From assembly GCF_002954725.1 (NCBI RefSeq), contig NZ_MSCQ01000001.1, forward strand, positions 1 through 64,000: a stretch of DNA of 64,000 nt, written 5' to 3'. Below, piece after piece: positions 9,481 through 19,000 of this stretch. This stretch comes from Photobacterium phosphoreum. GTDB lineage: Bacteria > Pseudomonadota > Gammaproteobacteria > Enterobacterales > Vibrionaceae. How positions within the stretch are numbered: position 1 is the first letter of the stretch; each line of letters begins with the position of its first letter. A program made the translations under genes and the position numbers. The notes under the pieces were generated by a model. That model was given only the letters and a program-made list of their open reading frames with translations. It did no database searches and had not been told where the DNA came from.

Positions 9481-10476
9481 TTAGTTTTCGTATAAGTAAC
9501 AACGGACAAAGTGGTTGTCTGCTAGCTGCGTTATTTCAGGTAACTTTTCACGACATTTCTCTGTTGCTTGCATGCAACGACCCGCAAATGGACAACCAAA
9601 ACTGTCAGGCGTCCATAATGGAATTTCACCTTTATTGCCTTTAAGTTTGGTATGAATCGATTTACTTGGATCGGGTACTGCTGATACTAATAACTGAGTA
9701 TATGGGTGTTGTGGATTATGGATGATTTGTTCAGTATCGCCCCATTCAACCATATGACCGACATACATAACTGCAAGATCTTCAGCAATGTAACGTGCTG
9801 TTGCGATATCATGAGTAATGTAAAGCAGCGCCATTTCACGCTCAAACTTCATCTCTTCCATCAGGTTAAGAACACCTGCACGAATAGAAACATCGAGCAT
9901 TGAGGTTGGCTCATCTGCCAATACCACTTCAGCGCCAACTGCAATGTTACGGGCTAAGTTGACACGCTGGCGTTGGCCGCCTGAAAGCTGGTGCGGAAAT
10001 TTTGCCGCGGTGGCTTTTGGTGGGATCAGACCCACTTGCTCAAGCAGGTTATAAACCGTTTCTTCAAGCTCTTTTTTATTGCCTGATGTCACTTTATTGT
10101 GGATCAATAATGGACGCGCAATATGGTGAAAAATAGTATGAGTAGGGTTTAATGATCCAAACGGATCTTGCCATACCATTTGTACCCCGCGACGGTATTC
10201 CATTAGGTCATCACGGCTAGTGATGGTTTGAATATCACGACCATAATAGTCAATTTGACCGCCACTTGGAGCGTACATTTTAGCGATCATTTTAGCGGTA
10301 GTTGATTTACCTGAGCCTGATTCGCCAACCACAGCTAAGCCACGGCTTTTGTACATTTTGAAAGATACATCGTTAATCGCACGCATCTTTGATTTTTTAA
10401 GTGAGTTACTGTTTACCGAAAAATCTTTAATTAGATTTTTACCTTCGATAATCGGTGTTCCGACAGGCTTGCTCAT
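9481..10476 (-). CDS. chitin-oligosaccharide ABC transporter, ATP-binding protein (OppF type)
   Basis: A 331-residue ABC ATPase with Walker A GESGSGKST (about residues 54-62), signature LSGGQRQRVNLA, Walker B VVLADEPTS and the H-loop THD. The C-terminal region carries the cysteine cluster seen in oligopeptide/dipeptide-type ATPases (CPFAGRC...KC...RCYLY). It pairs with the ATPase encoded next to it to energise (GlcNAc)2 uptake through the inner membrane. It corresponds to V. cholerae VC0616. AGGAG precedes the start. Annotation pipelines often call it an oligopeptide transporter; the operon context argues for chitooligosaccharide. Confidence 0.88.
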   Translation of the reverse strand: MSKPVGTPIIEGKNLIKDFSVNSNSLKKSKMRAINDVSFKMYKSRGLAVVGESGSGKSTTAKMIAKMYAPSGGQIDYYGRDIQTITSRDDLMEYRRGVQMVWQDPFGSLNPTHTIFHHIARPLLIHNKVTSGNKKELEETVYNLLEQVGLIPPKATAAKFPHQLSGGQRQRVNLARNIAVGAEVVLADEPTSMLDVSIRAGVLNLMEEMKFEREMALLYITHDIATARYIAEDLAVMYVGHMVEWGDTEQIIHNPQHPYTQLLVSAVPDPSKSIHTKLKGNKGEIPLWTPDSFGCPFAGRCMQATEKCREKLPEITQLADNHFVRCYLYEN

Positions 10477-10517
10477 AGTGTCTCCTAAATACTGCCTATA
10501 AATGCGGTGTGTTGCTG

Positions 10518-11492
10518 CTAGTTACCCGTATTGGTAAATAGGTGGCAGTTTGATAAACGTCCTGGTTCAATCTGGCTTAACTGGGTTGGAGTGCTAAAAC
10601 ACGCTGGGTGGGTTTTACCGCAGCGAGATTGGAAGCGACAACCTTGTGGTATCTCAAGTAAATTTAATGGATTACCTGGGATACCTGTTAAGCGTGTTTT
10701 AGGTCCTGTCAGTGGTGGGAATGAACTTCCCAAACCTTCGGTGTACGGGTGGAACGGTGTTTCAAGAATTTGCTTTGATGGTGCAACTTCAATTAACTCA
10801 CCTGAGTACATGATGCCGATACGATCTGAGAACTCGACCATCAGTGATAAATCATGAGTGATAAATAAAATTGAGAAGCCAAATTCTTCTTTTAGTGCAT
10901 AAATCTTTTGTAGAATTTCACGTTGTACCACTACGTCCAATGCGGTTGTTGGCTCATCCATGATGATCATCTTTGGATTAAGCGCTAGTGCAATAGCGAT
11001 AACTAAACGTTGACGCATACCGCCTGAGAACTGGTGTGGATAATCGCGTAAACGGCTTGGGTGAATATCAACAATTTCCAATAAACCTTCAGCACGACGA
11101 ATCGCTTGTTTACGAGTCATGTTGGTGTGACGCATGATCACATCACAAAATTGATCTTCCATGGTTAAAACAGGATTTAAAGCGTTCATCGCACTTTGGA
11201 ATACCATTGACATTTCACTCCAACGGAAGGCTGACATTGCCATCTCCGATTTCTTTAAAATGTCACCATGACCGTCAAAAATCACCTCACCACCAGTAAT
11301 GAATGCTGGTGGCTTATGTAAGCGCATTAGCGAGAATGCAACGGTTGATTTACCACAGCCTGATTCACCAGCCAGACCAAAAATTTCACCTTTACCAATG
11401 TCAAAACTGACATTATTAACCGCACGGACATCGCCAGCGTCAGTAATGTAATCAACACATAAATTACGAATTGAGATTTGTGGATCGGTCAT
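10518..11492 (-). CDS. chitin-oligosaccharide ABC transporter, ATP-binding protein (OppD type)
   Basis: A 324-residue ABC ATPase with Walker A GESGCGKST (about 39-47), signature FSGGMRQRLVIA, Walker B MIIMDEPTTALD and the H-loop THD. The C-terminal extension has the Cys pattern of oligopeptide-type ATPases (GCRFQSRC...HPAC...SNCHLF). Its ATG overlaps the stop of the upstream permease by one base (TAATG), so the two are translationally coupled. It forms the second nucleotide-binding subunit of the importer and corresponds to VC0617. Confidence 0.88.
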   Translation of the reverse strand: MTDPQISIRNLCVDYITDAGDVRAVNNVSFDIGKGEIFGLAGESGCGKSTVAFSLMRLHKPPAFITGGEVIFDGHGDILKKSEMAMSAFRWSEMSMVFQSAMNALNPVLTMEDQFCDVIMRHTNMTRKQAIRRAEGLLEIVDIHPSRLRDYPHQFSGGMRQRLVIAIALALNPKMIIMDEPTTALDVVVQREILQKIYALKEEFGFSILFITHDLSLMVEFSDRIGIMYSGELIEVAPSKQILETPFHPYTEGLGSSFPPLTGPKTRLTGIPGNPLNLLEIPQGCRFQSRCGKTHPACFSTPTQLSQIEPGRLSNCHLFTNTGN

Positions 11493-12520
11493 TATTTAGT
11501 CCCGCCTTCTAGTGCTGGTTGAGGAATAATATCAACCTGTTGTTCTTGTTTTGCTGTTTCTTTTGCAAGGTTTTTCCAGCGACGCATGCCTTTATGTGAG
11601 CGTAACTGTGGGTTGGCAATTTCATCAACCGCAAAGTTAAGCATAGCCAGACCAATTGCAATAAATATCAATGCGATACACGGTGCTAATACTTCCCACC
11701 ATGCGCCAATTAACATTGACGATGAAGTTTGTACGTTGTACAGCATTACACCCCAGCTAATGCCATTTGGATCACCAAGGCCTAGGAATGAAAGGGTTGC
11801 TTCAACGTTAATCGCATACATCACTGAACCGATGAAGCTCGCACCTACAATAGAGATAAGGTTAGGTAGAATTTCAACGAAGATAATACGGCTTGATGAT
11901 TCACCTAGTACTTCAGCCGCTTTTACAAACTCTTTCTCTCTAATCGATAAGGTTTGTGCACGGACAACACGTGCGCCCCATGCCCAGGAGGTGACCGCAA
12001 TAACGATCGCAATGGTCAGTGGTCCGGCTTGGCCAACGAAGGCTGCGATAACAAAGAGAATCGGTAGTTGTGGCATTACCAGCATGATGTTCATACATGC
12101 TGTGAGAATTTCATCGACTTTACCGCCGAAGTAACCCGCTGAGATACCAATGATAGTTGCTAAGAAACACACTAATACACCAGCACCAAAGCCAACGGCT
12201 AGTGAAGTACGTGCGCCATAAACAAGTTGAGACCAGATATCACGTCCCATGCGCGACGTACCTAATACGTGATCGGCATCTTTTGACATCAATAACGTAC
12301 GTTTGTTAGTCGCTAAGTTTTTAGCAATCCAACCATCGGGATTATCTTGTGCTGCTTTTACAACAAAAGCAGGGTATTCATGTGGATTACCGGTTCTTTT
12401 GCCTGGTTCATATTGAGTAATTAAAGGTGCAAATACAGCCGCTAGAATAAAGACAATAATAATTCCGAGACCAAACATTGCCTTAGGGTTGCTAGATAGC
12501 AATTTAAATAAGCCTTTCAT
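11492..12520 (-). CDS. chitin-oligosaccharide ABC transporter permease (OppC type)
   Basis: A 342-residue inner-membrane permease. The first transmembrane segment is at about 15-35, then a periplasmic stretch of roughly 75 residues, then five more segments. The cytoplasmic EAA-type loop lies near residues 210-230 (KAAEVLGESSSRIIFVEILP). It belongs to the binding-protein-dependent transport family of oligopeptide permeases. Its start is 3 nt after the stop of the partner permease gene, and its stop overlaps the next gene. It corresponds to VC0618. Confidence 0.87.
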   Translation of the reverse strand: MKGLFKLLSSNPKAMFGLGIIIVFILAAVFAPLITQYEPGKRTGNPHEYPAFVVKAAQDNPDGWIAKNLATNKRTLLMSKDADHVLGTSRMGRDIWSQLVYGARTSLAVGFGAGVLVCFLATIIGISAGYFGGKVDEILTACMNIMLVMPQLPILFVIAAFVGQAGPLTIAIVIAVTSWAWGARVVRAQTLSIREKEFVKAAEVLGESSSRIIFVEILPNLISIVGASFIGSVMYAINVEATLSFLGLGDPNGISWGVMLYNVQTSSSMLIGAWWEVLAPCIALIFIAIGLAMLNFAVDEIANPQLRSHKGMRRWKNLAKETAKQEQQVDIIPQPALEGGTK

Positions 12521-12522
12521 GA

Positions 12523-13509
12523 TTACTTGCCTCCTTTACGTAGACGAGGATCTAGCGCAACGATTAGGATGTCGGCCATAAAGTTAAAGAACAACATAAA
12601 CATCGTCATAATCAGTAACTGACCTTGTAGTACTTGGTAATCACGCGAATGAATTGCGTTTAGCATTACCGTACCAAGACCTGGGTAGTTGAAAATCATT
12701 TCGATAATCAGCTGACCACCAATAGCCATACCTAGCGCCATTGATAATGCTGTTACACTAGGTAACATTGCGTTACGTGCTGCATAGTTGAATACCACTC
12801 GGTTTTCACTCAGGCCTTTGCCTTTTGCCATGGTGATGTAGTCTTCATTTAGCAGGTTAATCATATTGTTACGCATACCTATTAAGAAGCCGCCAATTTG
12901 AATAATAGTGGCGCAGAAAAGAGGTAGGGCGGCGTGATAGAGCACGTCTTTATAGAATGCTAAACTGCTCCAATCGGGAACCAGCCCAGCGGTATATGCG
13001 TTACCTGTTGGGAACCACTTTAAACCAATCGCAAAGGTAAACATCACCAGCATCGCGATTACAACCGGTGGAACAGCTTGAATAACTAACATGCCTGGAG
13101 AGATGAAGGTATCGTAACTACTGCCACGCTTCCACGCCGCAAAAATACCAAACACTGAACCAATACAGAATGAAAGAATTACAGCAGTACCGGCTAAAAA
13201 TAGTGACCAGCCAATTGCACCTGCTAATAAATCATTTACTGATAATGGGTAAAATTTAATTGAAGTACCAAGGTTCCACGTAAATACGTTAGCTATATAC
13301 GTGTAGTATTGCTCGTACCAAGGGCCATCAACAAAACCTAATAGTTTCTGCATAGCAGCGATACGCTCAGGGGTTACCTGTGCGGTTGCGTTTGCAAACA
13401 TCATGGTAACTGGGTCACCAGGCATTGCTCGCGGAAGAATAAAGTTTAGCGTTGCCGCGAAAATTAGCGCGATAAAATAAAACGATAAACGACGTAAAAA
13501 GAATCCCAT
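12523..13509 (-). CDS. chitin-oligosaccharide ABC transporter permease (OppB type)
   Basis: A 328-residue permease with a membrane segment at about 9-28, a typical OppB periplasmic loop containing LPRAMPGDPV, and five further segments. The EAA loop is KGKGLSENRVVFNYAARNAMLP (key residues G-x2-L-S-x9-A-x3-L-P). It heterodimerises with the OppC-type partner to form the (GlcNAc)2 channel. It corresponds to VC0619. A 144-nt spacer rich in hairpins separates it from the binding-protein gene, probably to lower its expression relative to that protein. Confidence 0.87.
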   Translation of the reverse strand: MGFFLRRLSFYFIALIFAATLNFILPRAMPGDPVTMMFANATAQVTPERIAAMQKLLGFVDGPWYEQYYTYIANVFTWNLGTSIKFYPLSVNDLLAGAIGWSLFLAGTAVILSFCIGSVFGIFAAWKRGSSYDTFISPGMLVIQAVPPVVIAMLVMFTFAIGLKWFPTGNAYTAGLVPDWSSLAFYKDVLYHAALPLFCATIIQIGGFLIGMRNNMINLLNEDYITMAKGKGLSENRVVFNYAARNAMLPSVTALSMALGMAIGGQLIIEMIFNYPGLGTVMLNAIHSRDYQVLQGQLLIMTMFMLFFNFMADILIVALDPRLRKGGK

Positions 13510-13551
13510 AACTCACACCTTACACATCCAGCTTGCCTTCCTGAGCTGAAT

Positions 13552-13638
13552 TCAGGACGTAAAACCCCCTGACGCTAGCGTCATACCTTTGATTGCAAAA
13601 GGACAGAGGGAAGAGGCGGTGCACAAGGCGTGCACCGC
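13552..13638 (-). other. hairpin-rich spacer between binding-protein and permease genes
   Basis: Two perfect inverted repeats are present. GCGGTGCAC (13616-13624) pairs with GTGCACCGC (13630-13638), starting 15 nt past the binding-protein stop, and TGACGCTAGCGTCA (13570-13583) is a 14-bp palindrome. A weaker CCTGA/TCAGG pair lies just beyond. None has a T-run. The layout fits 3' stabilisation of the binding-protein message with reduced readthrough, as in other importer operons. This is inference. Confidence 0.5.
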
Positions 13639-13653
13639 AAATTTAAGCAGAAA

Positions 13654-15330
13654 TTATGCTTTTGGTTTTAGGTCTAGTACTTGAAGTAGACGCTCTTGAA
13701 CACCAGCCCATACCATTGGACGGCCTTTAGGGTTCTTCTCGTTCCACCAACCAGTGAAGCGACCTTCATTGTATTGGAAGTTGTTAGCACCAGAAATTAG
13801 AGGAATCGTGATTTGATTCTCAGCAATGATTTTCTGAATACCATGAGCAATCTTGATTTGCTCACCCTTATCAGCTGTTTTGTAGAAGCTGTCTAGTAAC
13901 GTATCTAACTGTGCATTTTTAAAGTAGTGCATAGCGAAACGTGGCATACCATCACCGTTCTGTAGACGTGAGTTGTACGCACTGTCCCAGTATAGGTGTG
14001 GATCTGCACCGTGGAAGTAGTTAGTAAACGCTACATCGTAAGTGCCTTCTAGCATTGCTTGGTTGTAAACAGCGAAGTCAGGAGTACGTGCTTTTGCATT
14101 GATACCTGCTTCTTGAAGCTGCTCAACACCTAGCTGTACTGTGTTGTTGAAGTCAGTCCAACCGTTTGGTGATTGAACTTCAAGCTCGATTTTCTCACCT
14201 TTTGGTGATTCAACAAATCCGTCACCATCAAGGTCTTTAAAGCCTGCTTTAGTCAGTAGGTCTTTAGCGGCTTTGACGTTGTAAGTGTTGTAAGCTTTGT
14301 ACTTATTATGTACTGCTTCATCAGACCATGCTTTAAAGCTATCACCTAGACCAGATGCGTAATCGTTCGGAGTACCCGCACCGTAGAACGCGATGTCGAT
14401 GATTGTTTGACGGTCAATTGCCATTGAGAATGCACGACGGAAGTCAACATTGTTGATTGCTTCGTTGTTACCCGCTTTTGGCGACTTGTAGTTCAACATG
14501 AATGACATTGTACCAGCAGCAGGGTACCAGTATTTGTGGTTAGGATTTGCTGCAGCGTAAGTACTGTCAATATCAGGAATGAACGATGACGTCCAATCTA
14601 ACTCAGAGCTGATGATCTTAGTCAGTAGTTGGTCGTTGTTTGCGATTTGAGGAACACGTAAACAATCAACTTCTAAGTTCGCGTTATCCCAGTAATTAGG
14701 GTTACGACATTGAACGTAAAGTTGAGGAGTAAAGGTATCGATCTCAGTAAATGGACCAGTACCTACAGGGTTCTCGTTAGTGAACGTTGTTGGGTTCTTC
14801 ACTTTGCTCCAAATGTGCTTAGGAACAACGGGCACTTTAGAGATTTCAAACGGTACATTTGAGTTAGCAGCAGTAAGTTCGAAGATAACTTTGTTACCGT
14901 CTTGCTTAACTGATTTAACCCACTTGTTGATACCAATTTGGTCAAGCTCAGGCTTCTCTTTAACTAGGTTAAAAGAGTAAACAACATCTTCAGCTGTGAA
15001 CGCTTTACCGTCTGACCATTTTACGCCATCACGAATATCAAATGTGACTTTCATTAGGTCGTCAGACATGTAGTAGTCTTTCGCCAAACGCATAACAGGC
15101 TCGTTACCATGCATTTGGTTAAAGATAACCAATGGCTCGTAAACGAATTCAGTAGTGGTACGAAGGTTTGTTGCTAAAAACGGGTTAAAGTTACGTACCA
15201 TTGTAGGGTAAAAATCGGGTACGATTGTTAGCTGGCTTTTTTCTGATGCAGTCGCAACGGGTGCTGTAAAAGCGGTTGCTGCAGCAACAACTGCAAGTGC
15301 TAACTTAGTTTTGTTAATATTGGCAAGCAT
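13654..15330 (-). CDS. periplasmic chitin-oligosaccharide binding protein (SBP family 5)
   Basis: A 558-residue extracellular solute-binding protein, first gene of the operon. Residues 1-29 form a signal peptide with an ATA-type cleavage site just before SEKSQL. The rest is a family 5 (oligopeptide/nickel type) fold with the usual VYSFNLV and RRAFSMAIDR segments. The orthologue (V. cholerae VC0620, CBP) binds chitooligosaccharides in the periplasm, delivers them to the permease and, when unliganded, holds the sensor ChiS inactive. AAGGA precedes the ATG. The leader is about 130 nt if the promoter proposed at 15468-15496 is correct. Confidence 0.92.
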   Translation of the reverse strand: MLANINKTKLALAVVAAATAFTAPVATASEKSQLTIVPDFYPTMVRNFNPFLATNLRTTTEFVYEPLVIFNQMHGNEPVMRLAKDYYMSDDLMKVTFDIRDGVKWSDGKAFTAEDVVYSFNLVKEKPELDQIGINKWVKSVKQDGNKVIFELTAANSNVPFEISKVPVVPKHIWSKVKNPTTFTNENPVGTGPFTEIDTFTPQLYVQCRNPNYWDNANLEVDCLRVPQIANNDQLLTKIISSELDWTSSFIPDIDSTYAAANPNHKYWYPAAGTMSFMLNYKSPKAGNNEAINNVDFRRAFSMAIDRQTIIDIAFYGAGTPNDYASGLGDSFKAWSDEAVHNKYKAYNTYNVKAAKDLLTKAGFKDLDGDGFVESPKGEKIELEVQSPNGWTDFNNTVQLGVEQLQEAGINAKARTPDFAVYNQAMLEGTYDVAFTNYFHGADPHLYWDSAYNSRLQNGDGMPRFAMHYFKNAQLDTLLDSFYKTADKGEQIKIAHGIQKIIAENQITIPLISGANNFQYNEGRFTGWWNEKNPKGRPMVWAGVQERLLQVLDLKPKA

Positions 15331-15401
15331 AGCTGTTCCTTACTCTTAGCTCTGTTTCACTAAATGGAAATAAAAATTAGCTCCGTCATTGGAGCGCCTC
15401 A

Positions 15402-15463
15402 AACCTACTTCATTGGAACTGAGTAACGCTGAACCACTGAATGGCCTTGTAGGTTGTCAGTGG
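15402..15463 (-). other. two interleaved inverted repeats in the chitin operon leader
   Basis: CCACTGA (15434-15440) is complementary to TCAGTGG (15457-15463), and AACCTAC (15402-15408) to GTAGGTT (15449-15455). The pairs interleave, so in RNA they form either a pseudoknot or two mutually exclusive hairpins. They begin almost at the proposed transcription start. Function is unknown. Confidence 0.4.
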
Positions 15464-15467
15464 CTTC

Positions 15468-15496
15468 AATATTGGCTGGATTGGCCTAATCGTCAA
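15468..15496 (-). promoter_or_regulatory. putative sigma70 promoter of the chitin operon
   Basis: On the minus strand TTGACG (15496-15491) and AATATT (15473-15468) are separated by 17 nt. Transcription would start near 15461, giving a leader of about 130 nt. The -10 element is imperfect, as expected for an activator-dependent promoter. Confidence 0.45.
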
Positions 15497-15505
15497 CATG
15501 GCCGC

Positions 15506-15548
15506 CCGTCAAAAACGTCAAAAAGACTATATTTACCGTCAAAAACGT
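15506..15548 (-). promoter_or_regulatory. two 13-bp direct repeats, candidate ChiS binding sites
   Basis: CCGTCAAAAACGT occurs exactly at 15506-15518 and 15536-15548, 30 bp apart and so on the same DNA face. They lie about 50 and 80 bp upstream of the proposed start, a normal activator position. ChiS is known to bind the equivalent promoter directly in V. cholerae; matching these repeats to it is inference. Confidence 0.5.
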
Positions 15549-15631
15549 TAATTTCGTTGTTTTACGTGATTGAGCAGTTAGTAAATAGCGTGGTTAGCAT
15601 CACAAATGAAAACCGTTGTTACATTAGTTAC

Positions 15632-15643
15632 GTTAGTGCTTAC
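15632..15643. promoter_or_regulatory. SlmA-like binding site
   Basis: GTTAGTGCTTAC matches 9 of 12 positions of the SlmA palindrome GTGAGTACTCAC. SlmA is reported to activate the chitobiose promoter in V. cholerae together with ChiS. The site lies about 175 bp upstream of the proposed start, farther than a typical contact site. Confidence 0.35.
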
Positions 15644-15758
15644 TACTGCTGTGTTTCTTTATTTATTGGTTGTTTTTTCTTTAAGATGATAGGTGTGATG
15701 TAACGCATAGGCTTTTTTATGGTTATTTTTATGCGGAAAATTTACGGGGTCGGTTTGT

Positions 15759-15774
15759 TGTGATTCGGTTCTCA
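15759..15774. promoter_or_regulatory. CRP-like site
   Basis: TGTGATTCGGTTCTCA matches 9 of 10 informative positions of TGTGA-N6-TCACA. It lies about 300 bp upstream of the proposed chitin operon start. Catabolite control would be expected for this operon, but the distance is unusual. Confidence 0.4.
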
Positions 15775-16024
15775 TAAACCAAAAGAATTTATTTCGACAC
15801 TTTAAAATGGTGTTTTTTGATAGATATGATTTAATTTTAACCACTAATGATAGTGTGATATTGATCATTTATACGGATTTAACTGTGATTATTTGAAGGG
15901 TTAAAAAAGTAATTCTGGGTGGCTGTTATCACGGATTACTGATGGAACAGTACTTGAGTATGGTGTAAAGAGTGGTGATATTAGGTGGTGTGATAATGGT
16001 TGGTGAGGCGATATTATTGGTAAT

Positions 16025-16048
16025 AAAAAAGGCCCTTAGAGGGCCTTT
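16025..16048 (-). terminator. chiS terminator
   Basis: AAAGGCCCT / AGGGCCTTT stem with a three-base loop, followed on the minus strand by a T6 run. It lies 30 nt past the chiS stop. Confidence 0.85.
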
Positions 16049-16077
16049 GTTGAAATGATGCTACGTTAGTCGTTTGG

Positions 16078-19000
16078 TTAGTTATGGCTAATAATATGAT
16101 GTAATTTATCGCGCATAATGACCAGTTCTTGACGGGCACTATTGGATTGTTGGCAGCGTTCCAATACATAATCAATGGTATTTATCACCGTACGCCAACG
16201 GGGTGTCTTCGGCAGTGTTTCAAGCTGAAGGTATTTATCTAACGTGCGAGTTTGGAGCGTACTACGGTCTAGATAGACACGCCAGAGACCACTTTCTTCG
16301 GCTAATTCAAATTTGTTTTTATTGGATTCTGCCTCCCAAAATACCAATGTTGCTCTCATGGCATCGACTAATAATTGGCGAATGATTTCGGTTTTATTAT
16401 GTTCGCCATCACCTAATTTATCTGCTAAACGGGTAAACTCTCCGCCTAATTCGCGTAATTGCTGGAGGTTGTTTTTATCGCCATTAAAAGCAAATTCAGA
16501 CAAGACATCAATCGCATTTTCAAGCAGATTAATGCGATGATCGGCTGATGGTCCTTGGTTATCAAAAACAAACATTTGTTTAAGTCCAGATTCTGCGGGT
16601 AAATTGATTACATCAGTCATTAATTGTTGTTGCTGGTCAGCGATATAATAATTTAAATGGCCATTAAAATGGTGATTATCAGTGGTTGCTATTGGTAGCG
16701 GTGTTACTAAAATATCATCAATGTTATGGCGCTCTAGCAATTCAGGTGTTCGTTTAAACAGCTTACCAGCGGCACTGTTAGCATAGCGAATTCGACCTTC
16801 TTGTTGGACGCAGATAATTGCCTCACTGGTTGAATCTAATAACCCAAGCAAGCGACTTTGGGTTTCAATCAGTCCAATTTCAACTTGTTCACGGCGGTGG
16901 ATCTCTTGCTCTAATGCGTGATTTTTCTGGCGTTCAATTTCGGTTTTACCTGCTTGAAGGTAAGCACGAATACGCGCAATTAACTCTTCTTTATTAAATG
17001 GTTTGGTTAAGTAGTCATTGGCGCCACACTCAAAACCTTTTAAGCGATCTTGTACTTGACCAAGGGCTGATAACATAATGATGGGTAAAGCTAGCATCGA
17101 GTGATCTTTGCGTAAGATAGTACATACTTCATAGCCACTCATTTCTGGCATCATAATATCAAGTAATACCAGATCAGGTTGTTGTGCGGTGATCAATGCT
17201 AATGCTTGCGGGCCACTTTCAGCGGTTTGTACACGATAACCACCAAGACGTAAGAAGTTGGTTAAGATTTGTAGATTTACCGGTTCATCGTCAACAATCA
17301 GTAATAATTCACCGTCTGGGTTCTCTGGTAAATCAGACGGATCGTAGTTAGTTGTATGTAGTAATGGTGCTTTAAAGTGATTGTTATTAGGGCTAGCCGC
17401 CATTGCTGCAATTTGGTTAGCATTGGCGAGGTTGAGAGTGAAGCTAAAGGTCGTACCGACCATTTGTTGGCTACTGACATATAACCGCCCTCCCATTAGT
17501 TCAATCAATTGGCGACTGATCGATAACCCAAGCCCTGCGCCTTGACGGTAATTTGCCGACCCAGTATTGGCTTGGATTAACGGCTCAAAAATATGTTCTA
17601 GTTGTTCACTTGGAATACCTTGTCCGGTATCAACCACTTGAATCCGTAATTGATGCTCTAATACCGTTGCCGATAAAATGATTTTACCTTCAGAGGTATA
17701 TTTAATCGCATTACCGACTAAGTTATATAGCACTTGCTCTAAACGTTGCTCATCAGCATCAACTAGAGGCAGATCTGCTGGAATTTGGTTAATAATACGA
17801 ATCGGTTTATTACCCAATAAATGACTAGATAACTCCAACACTAATCGAATCGCGACTGACATATCAACCGCTTGATGGTGAATATCAAGATCGCCATAAC
17901 GCATTTTGTGGTAATCAAGCAGATCATCAACCAGTGTGGTTAAGCGTTGACCACTGCTGATGATCATTTCTAATTGACGTCGTTGTGATTGATGTAATGC
18001 ACCGTTAGCGCCTGCTAATAAAGATTCAGCGATACCCACCATGCCATGGAGTGGGGTGCGTAATTCGTGCGATGTTGTTGCCAGAAACTCATCTTTCATT
18101 TTATCTGCGGTTTGAAGTTCATTGTTTTGCTGGCGAATGATGGTCAGGTTATGTTCTAACTCTTTATTTTGCTCGCGAATAAGTCCCATTTTTTCACGGA
18201 TAGATCGTTGCATACGAGCAAAACTGATCGCTAAGCGGCCGATTTCATCTCGGCGTTCAGTACCATCAATTTTTTGTTCTAAATCACCACCAGAGGCTTT
18301 TTCTGCCGCCCACGTTAAGCGTAATAACGGTGCAGTGATCGAGTTAGAGAGCCAATGCGAAGTAATGATCACTAAAATAATTGCAGATACCATTGCGGCA
18401 ACAAATATTTTCTCTAATTCAAATATACGTGAAAATGCCTCTTTTTCAGGAAATTCAACTACTAATGCCCAGTGATGACCTAAAATTTCCAAAGGAGAAA
18501 AAGCACCTAATACCGGAATATTATCGTAGTTGATAAAACTCCCGATCCCCGATTTCCCCGCTAACGCTTGATCAATACTTTGGCTTTGTAATTGTGGTGG
18601 TAATTGATGATTAGATTCAAACCGCAGTTGGTGATCACTACCGACTAAGAGTGTTTGAATATGCTTGGTATTATCTTGAATTAACTCCGCCACTTTTTTA
18701 TTACTCAGTTCCATAAACACATAACTGTGTAGGTAACCTTGCTGAATAATCGGGGCGGCAAACCAAGCGGTAGTATCGGTATTATGATTGTTAGCGCTAA
18801 AGTCAGTAAACACTACCGGTACTTGTTCTTGGCTATTTTGGCTTTGTTCGGTTTTCGTCTTAATGGCTTTAAATGTTTGCTGTAATGCAAGGTGTGAGGT
18901 GTCGGTTAATAAATTAACCCCAAAAAGATCATGATTTTTCACTGAGTAGACGATATCCCCCGAGATATCGACCAACATAATATCTTTGAAATCAGAGCGT

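Larger units (their letters stand above)
15331..16023. other. 693-bp regulatory region upstream of the chitin operon
   Basis: It separates the operon start from the 3' end of chiS. Apart from the sites listed individually it contains five TGTGAT strings in one orientation (15694, 15759, 15854, 15884, 15989). Two of these extend into CRP-like 16-mers: 15759-15774 (TGTGATTCGGTTCTCA) and 15854-15869. Short open frames here lack ribosome sites and coding character. No convincing gene is seen. Confidence 0.5.

Noticed and set aside
15389..15703. Open frame of about 100 codons on the plus strand in the chitin operon promoter region
   Set aside because: No ribosome site, unusual amino-acid composition, and it overlaps the proposed promoter and repeats.
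15659..15868. Open frame of about 70 codons on the minus strand upstream of the chitin operon
   Set aside because: No ribosome site; rich in Lys, Asn and His as expected of AT-rich non-coding DNA; no recognisable family.
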